Assembly: GCA_025093985.1 (NCBI GenBank)
Contig: JACAAK010000062.1
Span: 1 to 27,232, forward strand
Length of the DNA: 27,232 bases
Source of the DNA: Calvatia gigantea
Taxonomy: Eukaryota > Basidiomycota > Agaricomycetes > Agaricales > Lycoperdaceae
Reading direction: 5' to 3'
The notes under the pieces were generated by a model. It made no database searches. It worked only from the letters and a program-made list of their open reading frames with translations, and had not been told where the DNA came from. Both the position numbers and the translations under genes were made by a program. Numbering within the stretch: position 1 is the stretch's first letter; each line of letters opens with the position of its first letter. This document shows, one piece after another, positions 9,101-19,769 of this stretch.

Positions 9101-10130
9101 CATTCACTGAGAATCGAGAAATTCCAAAAAAATTGGATAGACCCCAAAACTGCGGACAAACCCCGATTTAAAACCTGGTGAACTAGCAAAAACTATCCTA
9201 TACTCTAAGATAACGAGACAAAACCTCAGATTGTCTCGGCTAATCTCGAGGAAAAGCCGGTCTGGTCTAACATACAAAAGCGAATTACCTGCCCTGAAAA
9301 CTATCCTTGGAGAACATCCTAGAGAATTCGAATCGATATCTATGAAACACAATCCAGGAAGACAAACAAAAATGGTCGAAGGAACAAAAAAGTCCCAGAA
9401 TTTTAATTGAAAATGCTTATCGGAGGAATCAAACAAGAACAATTTAAAATAGACTCTTCAACCCAAGAGAAATGGCTGAAAAGAAAGGGAACCCCCAAAC
9501 CCTTCTAATGGTTAATCAGAACAATAGCTTAAGCCGGGAAATTGGGCCAGTTCCCCCGAAACCCAACCCCCCCAACCACCCCCCCCCAAAACCTCCACCT
9601 GTTTAAAAAATTCCAACCCGACAAATCCAAGTGGCGAATCAAACCCCAGAAAACCTTGGCAAAAAAATTCCCCCGAGCGACTCCTATGAAACTAACTTGG
9701 TACCCGGAATTCAATTAAACTTATTTACTGTGACTCCCCGTAAAAGCAAAACTACTCGGAAAAATTTTGGAACCCTTTTCACTTGTCCTCCCCCCAAAAT
9801 GTCTAAGGAAAAAAATCCTAGGAAACCCCCCCCCCCCCCAAAAAAGGTTATGCCCACCCCTTAGAAACCCCAAACCTAACCCAGGGAAACCCGGGCCGTT
9901 AATCAACCCGAAAACCGACCAATCCAAGCAATGACAAGGGAATCCCAACACGAAAGAAGGAACAGGAACAATACTTGACCAATGAAACCCCAGGGGGAAA
10001 AGGGACCCACCGAAAGGGAAGTTACCCCCAAAAAAATCTAAAAAATCCCCCCTGGCAAAAAGATAATCTTTTTTATCAAACCAATCAAACCAAGAAAACC
10101 CCGACCCTCTAATTGACCTTTGGGGCCCGG
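9101..10130 (+). pseudogene. gag-position block with eroded zinc-knuckle site, copy a
   Basis: Duplicated at 11040-11880. 'aatggtcgaaggaacaaaaa' (9371) matches 11080, 'gcttatcggaggaatcaaac' (9415) matches 11130, and 'aaaaaatcccccctggcaaaaagataat' (10041) matches 11757. A possible zinc knuckle lies near 9976-10020 by comparison with the copy at 11694-11738. It is noisy beyond 9450 and very proline-rich between 9550 and 9850. The (-) frame 9104-9442 is a shadow in a clean stretch with no recognised domain. Confidence 0.45.
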
Positions 10131-10480
10131 AAATTCCCCTTTAAAAACCTATCCTTTTTTTCCCCCTCCCCCCTTTTGCCACTATTTGGGGTTTGTTAAA
10201 CCCATTGTTTGGGATGGCCCCTGTTTTTACGCTGGGGCCCTTTGAAGTGATTTGGGTTTGGGGTTTCGCCTTGGAAGGAAGGGGAAAGAATGTGGTTTTA
10301 ATTTTTAGGCGGCACCAATTGAAATTTTATTGTTTATATCAAAAAAACCCCAAAAAGGCCATTTGAGTTTTCCTTGGTTTTAAAGGGGCTATTTAAAAAA
10401 AAAGGAAAGCAAAGTTAATGGTTATTGACCTGAAAAAGATCTTAACACAACCCCTTTTAAATTTTATTTTGATTACAAAC
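10131..10480. other. Noisy stretch, no gene
   Basis: T/G-rich with homopolymers. The last 60 bases probably belong to R2 copy 3 read in reverse (the part beyond its right arm). Nothing else is recognised. Confidence 0.4.
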
Positions 10481-10640
10481 ACAGATGAAGGGGAAACCGT
10501 TCCAATGAAAAAATTTAATATTAAAACTCCCCAAAACAAAGGTTAAAACAAATTTGCATAATGAAATACTTATTCCTTAAATTTGGGAAAACACCCTACC
10601 TTTTCTAAAACTTCTAAAGGTTAAAACAAATTTTCCTAAC
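10481..10640 (-). mobile_element. R2 repeat, copy 3 (-)
   Basis: The reverse complement aligns to 4360-4545. On the plus strand, aaggggaaaccgttccaatg (10489-10508) is the right arm. aaaactccccaaaacaaagg near 10522 is the complement of cctttgtttggggagtta (4482). catttgcat-like sequence near 10553 corresponds to atgcaaa at 4458. The left arm is mostly lost near 10617-10636. Noisy stretch. Confidence 0.55.
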
Positions 10641-11039
10641 CCAAAAAAAGTTTCCACTCCAAAAAAACTTTTTTACCATTCGAAAACCAACTCTTGGGGA
10701 ACTAAACTCCATTTGGAAAAAGATTCGATGAACCATTTTTAAACCCTTTGAAATCAAACCCCCCTCAATCAATGAAAACCAAGCCCAAGGCCCCAAAACC
10801 CCCAAAAAATAAAGAACCCGGAAAATGGAAATTTTACCTTTTAAGAAGAAACAGGTTTCCCCAGGGAAAGCCAAAAAAAACCGGGAACCTCCAAAAACTG
10901 GGAAAAGTACAAAACCCAAAAACCAAATTCATAAAAATCGAAAGTCCTCGGATTGGGGGAAGCCTTCCCCTTTTTCGAGAAAAAAAGGCGGAAAATTCGA
11001 CCGTGAAACTTATTTTGGAGACACCCTCAGAGAACGAAT
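10641..11039. other. Noisy stretch, no gene
   Basis: The overlapping frames here (10748-11047, 10825-11058 and the two on the minus strand) are Lys/Pro-rich or Phe/Gly-rich products of homopolymer runs. They share sequence with each other only because they overlap. It probably belongs to the gag-position block, but no motif is readable. Confidence 0.45.
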
Positions 11040-11880
11040 CATCTTGAAACAAATTTAGTAGTTAAACAAATCATGATGAAATGGCGAAGGAACAAAAAGT
11101 ATCAGGACTTAATCTGAATCACGACTTGACTATCGGAGAATTCAAACAAAACTAATTGAAAATTATGAAGATGTGCAATCCAATCCTAACAAAGTGTAGA
11201 AGAGGACCACCCGAAACAATACTGAATTATATTAATGACGACAATCTCATTTAAAAGCGGAATGGGACTAAACTTCCCTGGAAACTCAACCTCTACAACA
11301 CACCGTCCAACCAACTACCACATGCGCTTTATAAATGCAATCTCGAACATACAATCGAGAACTCAACCCCAGACACTTGAATAAAATGACCTCCGCAGAC
11401 TCGATCAAAACTTATGGATTCTGGAATTTACATAAATCATCATTCACTGGACACTCTCCGCTTAAGCTCGAAACAAGATGAAATTTGGACACCTTTAGCA
11501 ATTGTCCATTCTGCCCAAACTCTCTAAGATAAACACCTCCTTGACCCGACCCACCAAAAAATTCTTAACCACCCCGTTTGCCAATTAGCCTAACTTCCAG
11601 AATACACTGCCGGACTACAATCCCGAAGTTCCTGATCAGAATCCAACAAGTCAAGAAATCCAACGAAAAAAGGAATAGAGAACAAACCTACAATGCTGAA
11701 ACCCAGGGAAGTCAAGCGTCACCCACCTGAAAGAATGTGGTACCCAAAAATCCTAAAAAATCCTCCTAGACAAGAAAGATAACTTTCTCCCTATCAAACC
11801 AATAGACCATTGAAAAATCCCAGCAACCCCTAATGACTCGGAGCCCAAGGCTCATCCCCAATTTACAAACACCAGGGAAC
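11040..11880 (+). pseudogene. gag-position block with zinc-knuckle-like motif, copy b
   Basis: A clean copy of 9.3-10.1 kb. Reading from 11694 gives C, stop (TGA), N, P, G, K, then T-H-L-K-E-C to 11738. This resembles the gag nucleocapsid CCHC knuckle C-x2-C-x4-H-x4-C, with the second Cys replaced by Pro, a possible Trp (TGG) turned to TGA, and spacing off by a few residues. Position (after the gag blocks, before RT) agrees with a nucleocapsid. The remaining reading frames are interrupted throughout, so it is non-functional. The motif assignment is tentative; the duplication itself is clear. Confidence 0.45.
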
Positions 11881-12140
11881 CCCTTTTCAAACCAAAGTAT
11901 CCAATCGGTGGAATCCAAAAAATATCAATTTAAAAATTGACCTTAATTGAGGGAAAAAAATGCCCTTGAAGCCCAGAGGAAAAGGACCAAAAAAAAATTA
12001 GGCCCACTAAAAAAGAAACCCCGACAAAAGGATCTAAGATTAAAAGGGAAACAATACAATCGACCCTTAATGGAAATCCACAACGGACCAACATACAACA
12101 AACTGCTTGACTCCTGAATGAATAACCAACGTTCCCTAAA
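11881..12140. other. Internal sequence before R2 copy 4, no gene
   Basis: Partly noisy (11940-12050). The minus-strand frame 11943-12158 runs into R2 and has no recognisable domain. Confidence 0.4.
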
Positions 12141-12345
12141 GAAGGGAAAAACCGTCAATGATTTACTTCAGAAATCGTCAAGACTCAAGGCACTTACGAC
12201 TTCCTATCTTGTCAAGCCAATCTACCACAATATATGCAAACCTTGCTAGTACTTGTTTAGGGATTATGATTAAGAAATTTACAGATTGAACAATTCTGTC
12301 CGATGGAAATTAATACAAAAGGGTAATTCCACTGTTAAGTCCCAG
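12141..12345 (+). mobile_element. R2 repeat, copy 4 (+)
   Basis: Clean sequence. The left arm gaagggaaaaaccgtcaatg is at 12141-12160 and the right arm attgaacaattctgtcc ends at 12301. Between them, actcaagg near 12182, cacttac then cttcctatcttg near 12190-12212, atatgcaaacct near 12230, and acttgtttagggatta near 12250 follow the order of copy 1 (ctcaagg, gcacttcctaattta, atatgcaaag, ctttgtttggggagtta). Divergence from copy 1 is large even though both stretches are clean, so copies are old or from different subfamilies. Confidence 0.6.
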
Positions 12346-12599
12346 GCCTAAAAGCTGGACTTTAGAATCTCACAGATTCGACACACTCGGTCTAATGTAC
12401 ACTCCTTTATATCCCCACATAGGGAATTCATGCATCAGCAAAGAAAAATCCCAGCTTATTCTGAGGTGATCCAAGATTCAATGGTAAGGACGAGAGTGGA
12501 GCCAAATCACCACCAATTATCTATTACAGTTTTACCTTTTCCTGGTTTAAAGCATCCTTGAAACCAAATCACCACATCTTCCCAGACCAACTGATGCCC
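12346..12599. other. Clean stretch, no gene recognised
   Basis: No TATA or LTR1-like block follows R2 copy 4, unlike copy 1. Nothing else is recognised in 12346-12599. Confidence 0.4.
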
Positions 12600-12890
12600 T
12601 TTTTTCATCCAAAGAACATGAACCACTCTTTAGGAAAACCCCCCACCCAAAACAAAACAACCATCAACATTTCCCCAAACCAGCTTTAACCAAAACACCC
12701 CTTTTGCCTTTTTCCAACCCAAACCCCATTGACCAAAAAGTTGTTTTACTCACCCCAAAAACCCCCCCTTAGCCTCCGGGTCCAAACTGGTTCTGACCCA
12801 ACCTTTTTCCCCCTTTTCACAAATTTGGGCTTTTCCCTTTAACACCTTTATTATTTTGAGTGCCCTCGAGTTTTTGGAAAGGTGGGCAAA
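12600..12890 (+). repeat. Block X, copy 2 (weak)
   Basis: Order-preserving matches to 14320-14540: catttccccaaacc, cctttttccaaccc (12711) against cctttttccaacca (14380), tgttttactcacc against ttttggactcac, and gagtgccctcgag (12858) against ctctcgagtgccc (14527). The last pair is partly rearranged, so this could be partly chance in C/T-rich DNA. Noisy. Confidence 0.35.
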
Positions 12891-14256
12891 ACAAAAAGGG
12901 ATTAGGCTTGTCACCTTCAATGTACAAAAAATGGAACAAAGAAAGTTTTATGGGGGCCCCCCAAAAATTTGGAAAGGTTTTCAGGGGGGAAAACCAGAAA
13001 AAACTGACTCCCAGACCCGAAAAAGCAAAATTATAGAGACCCCGGCCCGGTAAAGAATCATTTTTTAGAGGAAAAACCTATTTTAAAGGAAGTGGGGGGT
13101 TAATTTACCTGGAATAACAATTTTATCAACCCACAGGGCCAGATTTTTTGTATTTAGTTGAAAAACAAGTATTCCAAATTTAGGGGAAAAACCCAATGAT
13201 TAAAAAAAAATTAAAACTCCCCCCAAAAAAAAGGGTTCTAACAACTTTTATTATTAGATAAAATACTACAACTTTTAGGAAGTGACACCCCTTCCGATTT
13301 TGGGAACCGAAAATTAAAAAATTGGAAAGGTTTTTTCCCTTCGTACCAAAAACCCCAAAAAACCCCCCGGGCCAAACCAAACTTCAATACCAACAAAAGA
13401 AATCACAAAAGAAGGGGGCTCGATAACAAACCCAAAAAGGCCCAAAACCCAAGGACCAACACGGAACCAAGGAAACACAGAATCAATTTAAAAACCCCAA
13501 ATACTCCAAAAGCAAAGTTCTTTCCCCCAACAATTCAATCAAACCCCTCCAAACCAAAACCCTCCGCGACCCCTCAGGCCCAAAACCCCGAGTGACAAAG
13601 ACAAAGAAAGAGTTTTGAAATATTCCCAGGGAACATGATTACCCAAGAATTTTCAAATTTTTTTAAAAAATTAAAAATGACATAAAAAAGAAATGAAATC
13701 ACCGGAAAAAGATTTTCAAAACCAGAAAAAATCCAAAAGGAAACCCAGGATATGGGATCTTAAGAATTAAGGAAAACCACCAAAACGGAACCCCAGTGAA
13801 ACCAAACGGAACCACGACCCCCCTTGAAACCCCCGGGAAAAAGAAACACGCCCCAAAGTAAGATACCAAATTCCTTTGGGAAATTTTGAAGGATGCAGCA
13901 ACCAAATTAAATTCCAACCTTCCACCTTTAAAATACACAACCCAAAATTCTAAATTCCCCATGCAGGATTATAAGATTGAAACCCAAACTATTTCGAGAC
14001 ATGGACAAAGGGGGTAATTCCTCTTTTCAAGGAAGAAACCAAGGGAAAGCCTTAAATATAAAGTTACAACCGGTTCACCCCCCGACCGCCAAAAAACCGC
14101 AACCAGAAAACTTGGAAAAAAGTTCAGAATCAATGGTTGAACGACTGGGGCCTCAACCCAAATTCAGACTATCTATCATTAAACAAATTCTCCTTCCTGG
14201 TTGAGAGCCATCTCAATTAAACATAACCAACATCCAGAGGACACAAATGCTCTCAA
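12891..14256. other. Mostly noisy stretch, no gene assigned
   Basis: Homopolymer-rich to about 13970, then cleaner. By position it should precede RT and might hold the protease, but no D-S/T-G motif could be read. The frame 13977-14204 (75 codons) has no recognised domain. The minus-strand frames at 13180-13380 and 13699-13962 are Phe/Gly-rich shadows. Confidence 0.45.
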
Positions 14257-14643
14257 TTGTCACCCAAAACCAGCAATCACCATCGATCAATTTTAGCAAA
14301 CCCCAACATGAACACAACACCACAACATGACATTTCCCCACCAAACTTGCTAGTTACGCAACAACACATTGCCCAACTCCTTTTTCCAACCAAAACCTTC
14401 CGTTGTCCAAACGATATTTTGGACTCACTTCAAATAACCTGTCAGCCCAAGCCTGGACATGTCTCACCATCAACCATTTCCCCTTGGACACTAAATTTAA
14501 GTCTTACTGACTCCCCTTCATCCACTCTCGAGTGCCCTGACATTTTATGGATAAAGGCTGGCAATAACATTGAAGGAATGACTGGGAGGCATTGTCAACC
14601 ATGCACAGATGAAGCAAAAAATTGGAATCAAGGGAAAGTTTAA
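14257..14643 (+). repeat. Block X, copy 3 (cleanest), with a 128-codon open frame
   Basis: The clean reference copy of block X, matching 8170-8483 in order (tttccccttggacac, gctggcaataa, gggaggcattgtc). One plus-strand frame stays open over the full 387 bases. It starts with TTG, is rich in Thr, Pro, Ser, Asn and Gln, and carries four scattered Cys with no knuckle spacing. I do not recognise it. It may be a remnant of an internal coding region of the retrotransposon or of an R2-associated unit. R2 copy 5 begins about 230 bases downstream in the opposite orientation. Confidence 0.4.
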
Positions 14644-14789
14644 TGGGCGGAAACAACTTTGGAAATGTATAGTAAAGCACACTACAAAGAATCCAGACCA
14701 GAAAGACAACATATTAGGATTCCCTGGACCAGGATAAAAGGACCATTGTCCATATCGAAAACATCATTCTAAAAGGAAGTCCAAGTAAT

Positions 14790-15060
14790 TTACCCAGAAA
14801 AAGCACAAGCATTTAAACAAACCCTACTGCCATGATTTTATTTCTATTTGATTCAACAAACGAAAACTCAGAATTTCAAGGGAAAAACATTCACTGCTTA
14901 ACACATATTAATTAATACCCCCCAAAACAAAGGCCACAAATCAATTTCTTGCTACAAAGATTATCAACTCAATAAATAGGATTACCCACAGATGCCTGAT
15001 CTTGAGCTATTCAAAATCAAGACATTGGAACGTTTTGCCTTTGTCCAGAACTTTGACCCT
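14790..15060 (-). mobile_element. R2 repeat, copy 5 (-)
   Basis: The reverse complement aligns well to 4341-4570. On the plus strand the arms are caagggaaaaacattcactg (14877-14896) and cattggaacgttttgcctttgtcc split over 15023-15046. Between them lie acacatattaattaata then ccccccaaaacaaagg (14902-14932), complementary to cctttgtttggggagttattaattaatatt in copy 1. Past the arm, tgattcaacaaacgaaaactc (14849-14869) is the counterpart of the tttcgttgactaatca block. Homology therefore extends beyond the arm by at least 40 bases. Confidence 0.65.
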
Positions 15061-15329
15061 GCCAAAAATTTAGCTCCCCGAAAACCCAACTTCAACAACC
15101 CAAATCTTTTGGAAAAATGATTTTATTTTTAAAGCTCACAAATATAAAAAAATCAAATTCAAGACCCCAAGCCAAACCCGAAAAAGTCAAACCCCCAAAA
15201 AAAATACGAGTCCCAAAATTAAAAAATTTGCCACCCACAAAAAACTAGGACCCCCCCCCAGGATGACCCAAAAACGAACCTTGGGTACCTTAAAGGAATA
15301 AAAAGTCCCCCTTACCCCTTAAAAAAAGA
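15061..15329. other. Noisy stretch between R2 copy 5 and RT
   Basis: A/C homopolymer-rich, no motif. It probably carries the start of the RT region. Confidence 0.4.
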
Positions 15330-15770
15330 ACCCAAAAAATTCAAAATAAAATGAAAAAATAAACCAGAACTAATTAGGTCATCCCTTCCGAGGAAAAAAG
15401 GGGCAAACTTCACCCTGAAGATTACCGATTAAACAAAATAAAGAAAAGCGTCCCCTTCCATGAAAAAATTTGGACAAACTTCAAGGGGCAAAAATTTTGA
15501 AAATGGACCCCACTATAAACAAATCTTTTTGAGAAAAAATGGAAACCGATTAAAACTAAAGGACTTTCAAAGAAATATGCTTTAATGTGAACTCCCCAAC
15601 CTTCCCAAAAAAAAATGGCCCTATTTCCAAAATCAGAAAAAGGGGGAAAAACTAATTACAATCCCCATTGCAAAAACCCGGAAAAATGGGTTTCCTTTCT
15701 TTGGAAAATTGTCTTAAAAACAACATCTATACCGAAACAGAAAAAGCAATTTTAAAAAATTAGAAACCGG
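15330..15770 (+). pseudogene. Ty3/gypsy reverse transcriptase relic
   Basis: One plus frame from 15378 to about 15600 gives K-R-G-K-L-H-P-E-D-Y-R-L-N-K at 15396-15437, matching the Ty3/gypsy RT block 2 pattern K-x-G-K-L-R-x-x-x-D-Y-R-x-L-N. F-K-G follows at 15477, matching the L-x-G of the next helix. E-K-K-W-K-P-I-K-T-K-G-L (15531-15566) then matches 'EWK-x-AF-x-T-x-x-GL'. Just upstream, L-I-R-S-S in another frame resembles 'IRPS'. Downstream, N-N-I-Y-T-E-T-E-K near 15720-15746 resembles 'NNLYLKPEKC'. The YxDD active-site box cannot be found. Several in-frame stops and at least one frameshift make it inactive. The stretch is noisy, so some breaks may be technical. Confidence 0.65.
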
Positions 15771-17199
15771 TTAAACTCCCCCCAAAGATGAAAAACAAAA
15801 CCCAAATAGGAAAAAAAATTTACCTTTTAAAGGGCCCCCAAAAATTTTTTTAGCAACCCCAAAATTGAACCCGGGGGAACCTCCACCTTCGACCCAAAGT
15901 AAGCTCCAGAAAACTGGCCCAAAACATATCAAACCCCAAAGGATAAAACGGAAAACATCGGAAATTCCAAAATTTATCACTTCAGAAATCCCCTCCTGGA
16001 AGCACTCATCTTAAAAATTTCAACCACCAGGAACAAACTCCTTTTAATCAACAAAAAACCCAGGACCCACCATTTTTGGGGGCAAACACCACTACCCAAA
16101 AATAGAACCCAGACCGAAAAAACATCCCCAAACTAGGGGAAGGGCAACAACAAACAAATTCCAACCTTCCCCCACAAAAAGTTCTTGAAAAAAAATGAAC
16201 CCATTTCAAATAACCAAACCGCCTATCCATAAAAAGTTTACCCAACTTCCTCCCTGAACACAAAATGGAAAATTCCAAAAAAACCCCTCTTCCTCCGAAA
16301 CCCAAACAAAATTTTTAAAACAATGCCCCCACAATAGAAGGAAAAGAATAGAATCAAGATTTTAAAAAACAAAATTAACAAAGGGAAACATAATGGGAAA
16401 AGAAAAAATCTTGGAAAGGAAATTTACACTCCCAAGAAAGTTAAAGAAACCCAAAAAACCCCTAAATTCCCCCCCAAAAATAAAAATCCATTACCCCTTT
16501 CACACTTTCATTCTAAAAAAACCAAGGCAACCAGAAAAACCAAAAAAGGGAAAAAAACTACATTCCTTTTTTTTCACTTCCCCTTTTTTTAAAAAAATTT
16601 CCAATCAAAACCCTTTTCTTTATAATTTAACCCCCCAACAAAGGAACATTCCTACTGAAGATTAGCCAACATCATATCAACTTAAAAGGATGACCCCATT
16701 ATTTTCCAGACCTAAAATGAGACTGAATTATCGGGCTGTCCTTCAGACCTAGATTGCTTAAACACGATTCTCCAGTGCACAACCGATACACTCTATCGAA
16801 CCAAACTCAATTTGACACTTATCTCAATGAATCCTTTGGAGCAAAGTAGAAACACTCAAACTCCAAGCAAGAAAACCAATCAAGACCCCAAGCCAAGCCC
16901 CAAAAAGCAACCCCAATACAAACAATAACCCGAATATGGAAATTCTTCACCAAAACCAAGACATCTACAATCCCACCCCAGCCAACGCCATGGAATCGAA
17001 CTCTGAACCTTTAACCGGAAAGGAACGTACCCATATCCCCTTAAACCCAACAACCAAGAAACATCAGAAACCCCGAAAACATACCCAGAAGAATCTCCAT
17101 GGCAACTACACTCACGTGGAAACAATGGCGGAAACTTGACATGCCAAACACCGATCGAAACCAAAATAGCAAAGAACGCTCCCATTCCATACACAATAT
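15771..17199. other. Internal sequence between RT and RNase H relics, no gene assigned
   Basis: Noisy to about 16660, then clean. It should contain the RT thumb and connection and the first half of RNase H, but is about 0.9 kb longer than family spacing would predict. The minus-strand frames (15771-15980, 16048-16305, 16880-17194) and plus frames (16393-16665, 16936-17139) have no recognisable domain. Confidence 0.4.
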
Positions 17200-18990
17200 G
17201 GAAAACTTCCAGGAGCTAAGAATATTTAAATCTGGACCCTATAAAACAAATGATTCGAGAAGGCACAACTGAAACCGCATTGAAAATCCAATGGACTATA
17301 CACGAATCACTGTACTTTGAACGTGCACTCCCCACACCTCAAAAGTCTAATCATGATTCCACCGATGTAAGGAGGAAAAAATCTAGGATGACTCCACTTC
17401 GCACAAACAGGAAGAAATGATGCTTACTTTGAGCACAACGATCTTGAAAGCAACTTCTAAGCTAGACCAGAACAAGCCATTTAAACACCATCAGAATCTC
17501 GCAAATACTTCCCCGATCAATCGAAATGGCAAACCAACCCAGATCAAAATGGCCACCCCACTAGGAAAAATTCTAACCACCGAAAATTAACCTCAATTGA
17601 ATTCGACCAACTCTCCAAAAAAAAGAAACGAAGGGAAAACAAAAAAACAAGCCTTCAGAACAAAACCGAATTCAAAAAACCCTTTTCTTCCAACCAAAAA
17701 AACCCCTTTTTAGAAACCAGCCTAAAAAAGTTGGGGGCGCTTTCCAGAAACGAAGGAAATAACCCCCTACCTTTTTCCCAAAAATTAATTACCCAAGAAA
17801 CACGTCACAAGGGGCTCCTTATAAACAAGATAAAGAAGGGGACATTACCAGAAGGGCCCCCCAACGGAAACCAAGCGCACAAAAATCACCGGGGAAAAAA
17901 AAATACCCCAAAAAAAACTATCTTTGGTTCCCCAACCAATTGCAAGAAACCCTAGGGAACCAAAAAATCCCCGGCCCCCTCCGCCCAGATAACCCCAAGA
18001 TCAAACCCTGTTTTTTCCCTAAATATTCCCAGGGGGTCACTTTTCCCAAAATTCTTCATTTCCTGGGTTTCAAAATTACTCACATAAAAAAAATCAAAAA
18101 AACAAAACCCTAAGCCTGAAAAGCTTCTATCAAATCACCAAACAAAAAATCCAAAAACAATACCCAGGTTGGGCTCTTTTACTTCAAGGAAAATCTCATC
18201 CCAAAGGCAGGCTGGATTACCAAGATACCCGAACCCCCCGGTAACCCCAGAACAAGCTTATCGCCTCGCCAAAGCTAAAATTTTGGGGAATGGTTTCCCC
18301 TTAAAAACCTTTTTAAATTTAAAAGGGGAAAAAAACCCCCAAAAAAAAAAAAAAAACACCCCCATCCCCTCTTTCTTTTTTCCCTTTAAAAAACAAATTT
18401 CAAAAAAACCCCTTCCCCTTTCATTATTTAAACCCCAACAACGTCCCCCAAAAACCTTTTTCCCCCCATCAAATACGAATTTAAAACCATTAACCCTCCG
18501 AATGCCTTACCGAGACCCAATTCCAGAACCCAAAAAAAATTGGGGTTTCTTCGTCCCACTTAACCCCCCAAAATTTTAAGGGCCCCCAAAACTACTCCTA
18601 CAGAAGAACATCATTATCCAAATTCATCCCGGACCAAATTAAAAACCAACAAAACCCCAACAAAACCCCCCCCCAACCCGCCGAACCACCCAAGCAACCC
18701 CAACAATCAACCCAACGATCTCTTCCCCCCAAAAAAAAGCACCCAAACCAGGCCCAACCCACCCCAACACCCCTGGAGGACTGGAACCCGAAACTATTGG
18801 GCAACTCCCAACACCCTTCCCCCCCCCCCAAATCCCCAAAACCGTAATCCAAACCCCCGGTAGCCTTGGCAAACCAAAAAGGCCCCGGGGAAACCCACCA
18901 CCCACGAAACCCACAAAAACACCCCCCCCCATCCCTGCAAAATGGCATTAGGGAAAAATTTATTGGCCCTTACAAATTTCAAGGAGGCCA
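17200..18990 (+). pseudogene. RNase H/integrase relic of unit 2, ending at a GPY/F-like motif
   Basis: Nucleotide landmarks parallel the relic at 3430-3870: aaatctggacc (17228) against 3495, cacaactgaaac (17264) against 3535, cacaaacaggaa (17402) against 3708, and ctagaccagaacaagcc (17461) against 3780. Next, L-G-A-L-S-R-N-E-G-N-N at 17731-17763 fits the 'IGPLP-x-S-x-G-x-N/D' start of the integrase core. Near 18190 a S-H-P-K with following G resembles the 'YHPQTDG' box. K-F-I-G-P-Y-K-F at 18956-18979 fits the GPY/F motif of the integrase C-terminal domain. The 1.7 kb from RNase H to GPY is about right for the family. Frames are broken throughout, and 17600-18950 is noisy. Confidence 0.6.
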
Positions 18991-19769
18991 CAACCCCCAC
19001 CAATTTTAATAATCCAACCGAACATGGCCCTTTTGTGCACCCAACCCAAATTTAATTTAAACCATACGAAGGGCAATTTAATCACGAATCCTTTCCAGGC
19101 TACCAGGAAAATGGGTGCCTTAGACCCCCAACTGCGAATGCCTCTAACTAAACAAAAAGCGATTCAAAAACCCTCGAACTGCATGATATCTCCCCCACAA
19201 TCAATGGCAAACCAACCAGATTAAAGGCCACCCACACCGTGATGTCAGAAACTGGATCAACTTCTACCGAAAATTCAAACACTATCCAATCGACCGTTAA
19301 GCAACCAAAAACAAACTCACGGGAGCAAAAAACGAACTAGCCAATAAATCCATTCTGACCCGAAACCCTTTTGTGAAATGCGCACAAAACCCTACTTACC
19401 ACCGATAGGCCACTAGGCCTTAGATTGACACCAAGACTACTGATCCCCATAGCTCCTGTCAAAAGTTCATCCGACCCTAGCCAAACCGCAGGGAACCTTG
19501 CTAACACCACAAATCGACCAACTCTGAACGCCTACATCCAAAACCTAGAACGATACAGATTGACCCTGAAAAACCCAAAATACAAAAGACAGCATCATGC
19601 TGTTCCAAATTACTAATTGAAACAACGCCATGATCCAAAAACCCGAAGATCCTATCGTGATCACACCCCAGCAATAATTACAAGAAAAGTTTTTTACCGG
19701 GAGTTCCTGGAAATCACTAACCATCAATCTATCTGCGTAAAATTCAGAATATCACTAAAACGAGCGAAA
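18991..19769. other. 3' internal end of unit 2, no intact gene, includes pre-LTR block
   Basis: Clean sequence from about 19020. Short frames (19024-19224, 19425-19616, 19617-19907) have no recognisable domain, and the last runs into the LTR. The end, atcaatctatctgcgtaa (19722-19740) and following, matches the pre-LTR block at 25815-25865, so this is the 3' non-coding end of the retrotransposon. No convincing polypurine tract precedes the LTR (acgagcgaaa). Confidence 0.5.

Noticed and set aside
18100..18115. aaccctaa-like units as telomeric repeat
   Set aside because: Only single units occur, here and in LTR TATA regions; there is no tandem array.
18639..18948. Gly-rich minus-strand frames resembling a glycine-rich protein
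   Set aside because: They are opposite a C/A-homopolymer stretch that leads into the integrase GPY-like motif on the plus strand, so they are shadows.
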